Positions 14,235 through 20,454 of a stretch of 20,454 nt of DNA are shown here, in pieces; the first letter of the stretch is position 1; each line of letters opens with the position of its first letter. The position numbers were made by a program, and so were the translations under genes. The DNA is from Miltoncostaeales bacterium (GTDB lineage Bacteria; Actinomycetota; Thermoleophilia; Miltoncostaeales; Miltoncostaeaceae): contig JAUROO010000122.1 of assembly GCA_030829765.1 (NCBI GenBank), forward strand, positions 1-20,454, read 5' to 3'. The notes under the pieces were generated by a model that was not told where the DNA came from, ran no database searches, and saw only the letters and a list, made by a program, of their open reading frames with translations.

Positions 14235-14241
14235 CGAAGGG

Positions 14242-16137
14242 GTGAATGACCCGATGCGTGATTACCCACTGCTTGCCGGCCTCGCGGGTCCGGCGCCCCT
14301 CCACGACATGGACGCCGAACAGCTCGAAGTGCTGGCCGGTGAGATGCGGCGGGCGATCATCGACACGGTCTCAAGCACCGGTGGTCACCTGGGGTCGAGC
14401 CTCGGCACGGTCGAGCTGAGCATCGCCCTGCATGCGGAGCTCGAGTCCCCCCGCGACCGCATCCTCTGGGACGTGGGGCATCAGGGCTACGGACATAAGC
14501 TCCTGACCGGGCGCCTCGGCGACTTCGCGACGCTCCGGCAGTACGAGGGCATGTCCGGGTTCCTCCGCCGCGAGGAGAGCGAGCACGACGTGATGGGGGC
14601 CGGTCACGCCAGCACCAGCATCTCCTACGCCGTGGGGCTGGCCGAGGCCATGCGCGTCACCGGCCGGCGGGATCGCCGCATCGTCTCGGTGATCGGCGAC
14701 GGCGCGATGACGGGCGGCATGGCCTACGAGGCGATGAACCACGCCGGCCACCTGGGTTCCCCCATCACGGTGGTCCTGAACGACAACGGCATGAGCATCT
14801 CGCAGAACGTCGGGGCCGTGGCCGGGGCGCTGCAGAAGGCGCGCCTTGACCCGATGCTCACGAGGGTGCGCACCGAGATCGAGCGCGGCCTCGGGAGGAT
14901 CCCGGGCATGCACGACCTGGGCAGCTCGCTGTCCAACGCCACGAAGGCCCTGTTCGTGCCCGGCCAGCTCTTCGAGGCCCTCGGGTTCGCCTACATCGGG
15001 CCCATCGATGGCCACGACATCCGGGCCATACGACGCGCGCTGCAGCGGACGGCCGATTCCGACAGGCCGGTCCTCCTGCACGTGCACACCGACAAGGGGC
15101 GCGGCTACGGTCCGGCCGAGGAGGACGGCGAGGCGATGCACGGCTCGGGACCCTTCGCCGTGGAGAGCGGGCGTGCGGCACGGCCCGCGGCCCCGGGTCC
15201 GCCCTCCTATACCGAGGTGTTCGGGACGGCGCTGGTGCGCGAGGCCGAGGCGGATCCCCGCGTGGTGGGCATCACCGCCGCCATGCTGAAGGGCACGGGC
15301 ATGAACCACATGCTCGGCCGCTTCCCCGAGCGCACGTACGACGTGGGAATTGCCGAGCAGCACGGCGTGGTGTTCGCCGGGGGCCTTGCGATCGCCGGTT
15401 ACCGGCCGGTGTGCGCGATCTACTCGACCTTCCTGCAGCGCGCGTTCGACCCCATCGTGCACGACATCGCCCTGCAGGGGTTGCCCGTGGTGTTCGCCAT
15501 CGATCGCGGTGGCCTGGTCGGGGACGACGGCCCCACCCATCATGGCGTCTTCGACATCGCATACCTGCGGCCCATTCCCGGCATGGTTCTGATGGCGCCG
15601 ATGGACGAGGCGGAACTCGTGCACATGCTCCGCACTGCGCTCGCCATCGATAGTCCATCGGCAATCCGCTATCCGCGCGGGGCCGGAACCGGCGTGGCGC
15701 TTCCCGCCCGCCCCGAGGTCCTGGAGGTGGGGCGCGGCGAGGTCATCGCGGAGGGTTCCCGCGTGGCGCTGGTGGGGTACGGCTACGGCGTGCAGGTGGC
15801 ACTCGACGCAGCCGGCATCGTCTCCGAGGCGCTCGGCGTGCGGCCCACGGTGGTGAACGCGCGCTTCGCGAAGCCGCTCGATGTCGAACTGCTGGAGGAC
15901 CTCGCGCGCACCCACGAGGTGGTGGTGACCATCGAGGACCACGTGCTCGATGGCGGGTTCGGGAGCGCCGTGCGCGAGGCGATCGGGGGCATGGATTCCC
16001 ATCTGGTGCACGTGGGCATCCCGGACCGGTTCATCCAGCACGGGCGCCGTGAGCTGCTGCTGGCCGAGGCCGGGGTGACACCGGCCGCCGCTGCCCAGGC
16101 GGCACTGGCAGCCACCGGCGCGCATCTGGCGCACTGA
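14242..16137 (+). CDS. dxs: 1-deoxy-D-xylulose-5-phosphate synthase
   Basis: This 631-residue protein is the normal DXS length. It has GGHLGSSLGTVEL near the N-terminus, DVGHQGYGHKLLTGR, and the thiamine-diphosphate motif GDG (152-154) through LNDNGMSIS. IGPIDGHD and DVGIAEQHGV with catalytic E372 follow, and the C-terminal transketolase domain ends FIQHGRRELLLAEAGV. It condenses pyruvate with glyceraldehyde-3-phosphate, the first step of the MEP isoprenoid pathway. GTG 14242 is chosen because TATCAT is 7 nt upstream. ATG 14254 is the alternative and would shorten it by four residues. In Bacillus-type clusters ispA lies just upstream, and here it is absent. It is divergent from budA, and both enzymes draw on pyruvate-derived carbon. 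Confidence 0.96.
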   Translation: MNDPMRDYPLLAGLAGPAPLHDMDAEQLEVLAGEMRRAIIDTVSSTGGHLGSSLGTVELSIALHAELESPRDRILWDVGHQGYGHKLLTGRLGDFATLRQYEGMSGFLRREESEHDVMGAGHASTSISYAVGLAEAMRVTGRRDRRIVSVIGDGAMTGGMAYEAMNHAGHLGSPITVVLNDNGMSISQNVGAVAGALQKARLDPMLTRVRTEIERGLGRIPGMHDLGSSLSNATKALFVPGQLFEALGFAYIGPIDGHDIRAIRRALQRTADSDRPVLLHVHTDKGRGYGPAEEDGEAMHGSGPFAVESGRAARPAAPGPPSYTEVFGTALVREAEADPRVVGITAAMLKGTGMNHMLGRFPERTYDVGIAEQHGVVFAGGLAIAGYRPVCAIYSTFLQRAFDPIVHDIALQGLPVVFAIDRGGLVGDDGPTHHGVFDIAYLRPIPGMVLMAPMDEAELVHMLRTALAIDSPSAIRYPRGAGTGVALPARPEVLEVGRGEVIAEGSRVALVGYGYGVQVALDAAGIVSEALGVRPTVVNARFAKPLDVELLEDLARTHEVVVTIEDHVLDGGFGSAVREAIGGMDSHLVHVGIPDRFIQHGRRELLLAEAGVTPAAAAQAALAATGAHLAH

Positions 16138-16154
16138 CGCGCGCGGGTACGCCT

Positions 16155-16174
16155 GCCGCGTGGCGGCCCGCGGC
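16155..16174. repeat. Inverted repeat abutting the tlyA -10 box
   Basis: GCCGCG and CGCGGC arms flank an 8-nt spacer and end directly at the TAGCAT box. It could be an operator or a weak end-of-dxs hairpin. No T tract follows, so termination is doubtful. Confidence 0.25.
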
Positions 16175-16180
16175 TAGCAT
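16175..16180 (+). promoter_or_regulatory. Probable -10 box (TAGCAT) for tlyA-nadK-recN
   Basis: TAGCAT lies 7 nt before GTG 16188 in the 50-nt gap after dxs. It repeats the leaderless geometry. Confidence 0.45.
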
Positions 16181-16187
16181 TCCCGGC

Positions 16188-16985
16188 GTGGCGCGCCAGC
16201 GACTCGACGCCGCGCTGGTTGAGCGCGGCCTGTTCCCCTCCCGCGCACGCGCGCAGGCGGCGGTGATGGCCGGGCGCGTGCGGGTGGATGGCCGCGCCGA
16301 CGTGAAGCCCGGGCTCCAGGTCGCCGACCACGCCGACGTGCAGGTGGATGCCGGACCCGAGTTCGCCTCGCGTGGTGGGCTCAAGCTGAGCCATGCACTC
16401 GACCGCCTCGGCGTGGAGGTGGTGGGCGCCCACGCCGTGGACGTCGGCGCCTCGACCGGGGGCTTCACCGACGTGCTCCTTCAGCGGGGTGCGGAGGACG
16501 TGATCGCCGTGGATGTCGGATACGGGCAGCTCGCGTGGGCACTGCGCGAGGACCCCCGCGTCGACGTGCTGGACCGCACGAACGCCCGGTCGCTCGAGCC
16601 CGCCATGCTGCCCCGCACGCCCGACCTGGCCGTGATGGACGTGTCGTTCATCTCGTCGTCGCTCGTGTGGCCGGCGGTGGCGCGCTGCCTCGCTCCCGCG
16701 TACCGTGCCCTCGTGATGGTGAAGCCGCAGTTCGAGGTGGGCCGCGAGGGGGTGGGCTCCGGGGGCGTCGTGCGCGATCCCGCGCTGCGCCGCGACGCCG
16801 TGCGCGGAGTGGCGGTGGCGCTGGAGGCCACGGGGGCCCGTATCGCCGGCGCCGCCGACAGCGGCACGCCCGGGCCGAAGGGAAATCGCGAGGTGTTCCT
16901 GCTGGCGCACGGCCCCGGGCTGCCCGATCCCGGTGTGGACGTGCAGGCGGTCGTGGATGCGGCCGTGGCCGAGGGCGCGGCATGA
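16188..16985 (+). CDS. tlyA: TlyA family 16S/23S rRNA 2'-O-methyltransferase
   Basis: This 265-residue protein has an N-terminal S4 RNA-binding domain (QRLDAALVERGLFPSRARAQ to about residue 60) and an FtsJ-like methyltransferase. The SAM motif is VDVGASTGGFTDVLLQ (84-99). The K-D-K-E tetrad is K66 (GGLKLSHAL), D151 (DVSFIS), K179 (VMVKPQFEVG) and E235 (KGNREVF). It corresponds to M. tuberculosis K69/D154/K182/E238 with a constant shift of three. It methylates ribose 2'-OH in rRNA, and loss of TlyA in mycobacteria gives capreomycin resistance. It is sometimes annotated as hemolysin. Start is GTG 16188, and its stop overlaps the nadK ATG (ATGA). The tlyA-nadK-recN order is the actinobacterial arrangement. 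Confidence 0.95.
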   Translation: MARQRLDAALVERGLFPSRARAQAAVMAGRVRVDGRADVKPGLQVADHADVQVDAGPEFASRGGLKLSHALDRLGVEVVGAHAVDVGASTGGFTDVLLQRGAEDVIAVDVGYGQLAWALREDPRVDVLDRTNARSLEPAMLPRTPDLAVMDVSFISSSLVWPAVARCLAPAYRALVMVKPQFEVGREGVGSGGVVRDPALRRDAVRGVAVALEATGARIAGAADSGTPGPKGNREVFLLAHGPGLPDPGVDVQAVVDAAVAEGAA

Positions 16986-17872
16986 CCCCCCCGCATACAC
17001 CGATATCCGAGGTGGCCGGAACCCGCGCCGAGCGGGTGCTCGTCCTCACGCACGGCGCCGCCGAGGTGACTGCGGGGGTCATGCCGACGTTGTTGTCGAT
17101 CCTCGATGCGCGCGGCGTGGAGGTGGCCGCCACGGATGAGGAGGCCGCGAAGCACCCGGCCCTCGCGGAGCGGGCCATCATCGAGCCCACGGACCTGCGC
17201 CCGGGCGGGGTGGACCTTGTGCTGGTGCTGGGTGGTGACGGCAGCATCCTGCGGGCGCTGTCCCGTGAGGCCACTACCGGCGCACCCGTGCTGGGGGTCA
17301 ACTACGGGCGGGTGGGGTTCCTGGCCACCATCGAGCAGTCGGCCCTGGAGCGCGGGCTGGATCGCGCGCTGGACGGCGGGTACGTGACGCTGGGGCTGCC
17401 GTCGCTCAAGGCCGAATGGAGCGAGGGAACGCTTCAGGCGGTGAACGACCTGGCATTCCTACGCGGTGGTGAGGCGCGCCTCGCCGACCTGTCGTACAGC
17501 GTGTCCGGCGAGCCCGTGGCCACGGTGCGGTGCGATGGCCTGATCTGCTCGACGCCGGTCGGGTCGACCGCCTACAACCTCGCCGCCGGTGGCCCGACGG
17601 TGTCGTGGCGCGTCAAGTGCTTCGTGCTGTCGTTCATCGCCGCCCACCACCTTGACACCCGGCCGTTGATCCTCGCCGCGGATGAGCGGCTTACCGTGAC
17701 CAACTCCGCGATCGTCGGCGACTGCGACGTGCTGGCCGACGGCGTGCGCATCGCGGCCCTTCCGCCCGGACGGTCGATCACCGTGGGCCTCGGGGGCGAG
17801 GAGGTCCACCTCGCGATCTTCCCCGAGTCATCGTTCTTCCGCCGGTACCGGGAGAAGTTCGGGCGGCCATGA
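16982..17872 (+). CDS. nadK: NAD kinase
   Basis: This 296-residue protein has GGDG at 84-87 (LVLGGDGSILRAL), then NYGRVGFLA, VNDLAF (Asn155-Asp156 where NE is commoner), and STPVGSTAYNLAAGGP, a variant of TPTGSTAY. It phosphorylates NAD to NADP with ATP or polyphosphate in the cytosol. The first ~15 residues (TPPHTPISEVAGTRAE) are an unconserved extension before the core. The ATG overlaps the tlyA stop. The stop (17870-17872) overlaps an ATG that opens the 8-codon minicistron leading to recN. Family assignment is firm. Confidence 0.95.
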   Translation: MTPPHTPISEVAGTRAERVLVLTHGAAEVTAGVMPTLLSILDARGVEVAATDEEAAKHPALAERAIIEPTDLRPGGVDLVLVLGGDGSILRALSREATTGAPVLGVNYGRVGFLATIEQSALERGLDRALDGGYVTLGLPSLKAEWSEGTLQAVNDLAFLRGGEARLADLSYSVSGEPVATVRCDGLICSTPVGSTAYNLAAGGPTVSWRVKCFVLSFIAAHHLDTRPLILAADERLTVTNSAIVGDCDVLADGVRIAALPPGRSITVGLGGEEVHLAIFPESSFFRRYREKFGRP

Positions 17873-17895
17873 ACCCGTGGGCCGAGCCGGCGTGA
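17869..17895 (+). other. Eight-codon minicistron linking nadK and recN
   Basis: The ATG at 17869 overlaps the nadK TGA (ATGA), reads MNPWAEPA, and stops at TGA 17893-17895. That stop overlaps the recN GTG at 17892 (GTGA). A ribosome finishing nadK could therefore re-initiate twice in relay. Chance is possible because the stretch is only 27 nt. Confidence 0.35.
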
Positions 17896-19586
17896 TCCGC
17901 GAGATCGAGATCCGGGACCTGGTGGTGATCGAGCGGGCGCACATCGAGCCCGCGCCGGGGCTGACGGCAATCACGGGCGAGACGGGGGCGGGCAAGACCG
18001 TGGTGGCTCAGGCACTGGCCCTGCTGGCCGGTGCGCAGGCCGACCCGCGCGCAGTGCGTCCGGGGGCGCCGCACGCCCTGGTGCAGGCCGTGATCGGGGT
18101 GCCGGATGGCTTCTGGGATGCGCTGGATGATGACGACGCAGCCCTGCAGGTGCGCGAACTCGCGGACGACCCGCGGGAGGTCGTGGTGGCCCGGAGGGTG
18201 CCCGCCGAGGGGCGGGCGCGTGCGCTGGTGGACGGCCAGGTCGCCTCCCGCGATGGCGTAGCGGCATTCGTGACGGCGCTCGTGCGGTTTTCGGGGCAGC
18301 ACGACCAGCGGCGGCTGGTCGGCCCGGCGGCCCAGATGGCCGTCCTCGATGCCTTCATCGGCGCCGAGGCCGTGTCCGCCGCCGCCCGCCTCGCCGCCCT
18401 GCGGCGCGACCTGGCCGTGCTCACCCGCCGGGTGGAGGCTGCCCGTGCGGGCCGCGAGCGCGCCGAGGCCGAGCGCGGTGCACTGGAGGCGCTCGTGGCC
18501 GACGTCGATGACGTCGCACCCGATCCGGCCGAGGAGCAGGCGCTCCGGACCGAGCGCGAGCGGCTGGTGCATGCGGGGCGCCTCGCGGAGGTCGCCGCGA
18601 CGGCCATCGCCCTGCTGGACGGAGATGGGGTGGGGGAGGGCGGCGCGGTCACCGCAGCCGGTCGCGCCATGCGGGCGGTGGGAGACGCCGCGGACCTGGA
18701 CCCCTCCCTGAACGGGGTGCGCGACGACCTCGCCGCAGGAGAGGCGGCTCTGCAGGAGGCCCTCATCGGGGTACGCCGCTACGCCGACGACCTGGGCGCT
18801 GAGCCGGGGAGGCTCGAGTGGGTCGAGGAGCGCCTGGAGAAGTACTCCGCGTTGTCGCGCCGGTACGGGCCGGGCACCGACGAGGTCCTGCGCCGCGCCG
18901 CCGACGCCCGCGACGCCCTGGCGGCGCTCACGGCGGGAGATGCCGGTGGCGATGTCCTCGCCGCGGAACGCGACGCCCTGGCGCGTGATGCCGCGGAACT
19001 CGCCGCCGTGCTCCATGGGCTGCGCGCGGCTGCCGCCCCGCGTCTGGCGGCCCGCGTGCAGGAGGAGCTTGCCGACCTCGCCATGCCGGGCGCGGCGCTG
19101 CGCATGGAGGTGCATGCCGATGGCGCGGAGGTGCCGCGCGACCGGGTGACCCTGATGATGCGGGCGAACCCCGGGCTGCCCGAGGCCCCGCTCGCCGAGG
19201 CCGCATCCGGCGGCGAGCTGTCGCGGGTGCTCCTCGCGCTGCACCGTGTCGCCGCAGCCGCGGAGCCCGGCGTGGCATGGGTGTTCGACGAGGTGGATGC
19301 GGGGATCGGCGGAGTCACGGCATCGGCGGTCGGCGCGCGCCTCGCCGACATGGCCATGGGGCGCCAGGTGGTGGTGATCACGCACCTTCCGCAGGTGGCG
19401 GCCGCGGCGGATCGCCACTATCGCCTCGTGAAGGGCACGGCGGGGGATGGGCGCGCGATCACCACCATCGAGGCCGTGGAGGGCGAGGCGCTCGTGGACG
19501 AGATGTGCCGCATGCTCGGCGCTGAGCCCACCGATGGCACGGCACGCGCCCACGCGGCGGAACTCCTTGCGCGGCGCGTGGGGTAG
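17892..19586 (+). CDS. recN: DNA repair protein RecN
   Basis: This 564-residue SMC-like ATPase has Walker A GETGAGKT (29-36), a long middle region rich in Ala/Glu/Arg that forms the coiled-coil arms, the ABC signature ASGGELSRVLLALH, Walker B VAWVFDEVDAGIGG, and a C-terminal region with HLPQVAAAADRHY. It acts early in double-strand break repair, holding ends and chromatids together. GTG 17892 gives the family N-terminus (IREIEIRDLVVIERAHIE). An in-frame GTG at 17877 would add five residues. Neither has a clear Shine-Dalgarno, so translation probably depends on coupling from nadK. Length is normal and no key motif is missing. Confidence 0.94.
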   Translation: MIREIEIRDLVVIERAHIEPAPGLTAITGETGAGKTVVAQALALLAGAQADPRAVRPGAPHALVQAVIGVPDGFWDALDDDDAALQVRELADDPREVVVARRVPAEGRARALVDGQVASRDGVAAFVTALVRFSGQHDQRRLVGPAAQMAVLDAFIGAEAVSAAARLAALRRDLAVLTRRVEAARAGRERAEAERGALEALVADVDDVAPDPAEEQALRTERERLVHAGRLAEVAATAIALLDGDGVGEGGAVTAAGRAMRAVGDAADLDPSLNGVRDDLAAGEAALQEALIGVRRYADDLGAEPGRLEWVEERLEKYSALSRRYGPGTDEVLRRAADARDALAALTAGDAGGDVLAAERDALARDAAELAAVLHGLRAAAAPRLAARVQEELADLAMPGAALRMEVHADGAEVPRDRVTLMMRANPGLPEAPLAEAASGGELSRVLLALHRVAAAAEPGVAWVFDEVDAGIGGVTASAVGARLADMAMGRQVVVITHLPQVAAAADRHYRLVKGTAGDGRAITTIEAVEGEALVDEMCRMLGAEPTDGTARAHAAELLARRVG

Positions 19587-19622
19587 CAGCGCCCGCGTTC
19601 CGTCCCGCGCCGCGGTGGGCGG

Positions 19623-19628
19623 TATGCT
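19623..19628 (+). promoter_or_regulatory. Possible -10 box (TATGCT) for pyrG
   Basis: TATGCT lies 38 nt before the pyrG start. It is the same hexamer found before rnhA and aroC, but here it leaves room for a short leader with a hairpin and ribosome site. No -35 is evident. Confidence 0.4.
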
Positions 19629-19630
19629 GA

Positions 19631-19653
19631 CGGCCCGTACGGTGTGCGGGTCG
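19631..19653 (+). promoter_or_regulatory. Hairpin in the pyrG leader
   Basis: Bases 19631-19640 pair with 19644-19653 around a GGT loop. The stem is 10 bp with two G-U pairs. Its 3' base touches the GGGGAGG ribosome site (19653-19659). It could mask or present the site, or pause polymerase. No T tract follows, so it is not an intrinsic terminator for recN. If transcription starts ~7 nt after the -10, the first few bases of the stem would be missing. Confidence 0.4.
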
Positions 19654-19666
19654 GGGAGGCCGGGCA

Positions 19667-20454
<788 letters not shown>

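Overview
The window is very GC-rich bacterial chromosome, densely coding, with G or C at most third codon positions. It carries core metabolism and no mobile element, CRISPR array, rRNA or tRNA that I can see. The gene order mixes two known arrangements. The aroC-aroK-aroB-aroQ-pepQ-efp-accB-accC-nusB ... dxs-tlyA ... recN series recalls the Bacillus/Clostridia neighbourhood. The tlyA-nadK-recN-pyrG run is the actinobacterial one. Together with VKOR/DsbA-type thiol oxidation, TANNNT -10 boxes placed directly before start codons, and an AroQ with unusual signatures, this points to a deep-branching actinobacterium, perhaps Thermoleophilia-like. That placement is inference.

Left part (1-4726): a partial quinone oxidoreductase and a secreted glucosaminidase-like protein read leftward. 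Divergent from them is a 61-residue membrane protein, which meets a leftward rnhA - DsbA-like - VKOR run. That run supplies RNase HI and a probable extracytoplasmic disulfide-forming pair. Rightward from rnhA lie a short A24 (prepilin-peptidase-type) protein and an AlkA-like DNA glycosylase whose start and probable promoter lie inside the A24 reading frame.

Central operon (4772-13406): nine genes with overlaps or gaps of at most 9 nt. aroC, aroK, aroB and aroQ are four of the seven steps to chorismate. They are followed by an M24 peptidase, EF-P, a chimeric AccB, AccC, NusB and a small helical protein. The AccB chimera is the most unusual gene here. Its first ~440 residues follow the oxaloacetate-decarboxylase-alpha/pyruvate-carboxylase carboxyltransferase fold but have lost three of four metal ligands, and it ends in a normal AccB-type biotinyl domain.

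Right part (13403-20454): a leftward acetolactate decarboxylase, divergent from dxs (isoprenoid precursor synthesis). Then come tlyA-nadK-recN (rRNA methylation, NADP supply, DNA repair), with an 8-codon minicistron bridging nadK and recN, and the start of pyrG behind a leader hairpin.

Regulatory architecture: eight unit-leading genes have TANNNT exactly 6-9 nt before the start codon, the signature of leaderless transcription. Genes inside operons rely on overlapping stop/start codons or clear Shine-Dalgarno sequences. No gap between genes exceeds about 80 bases.
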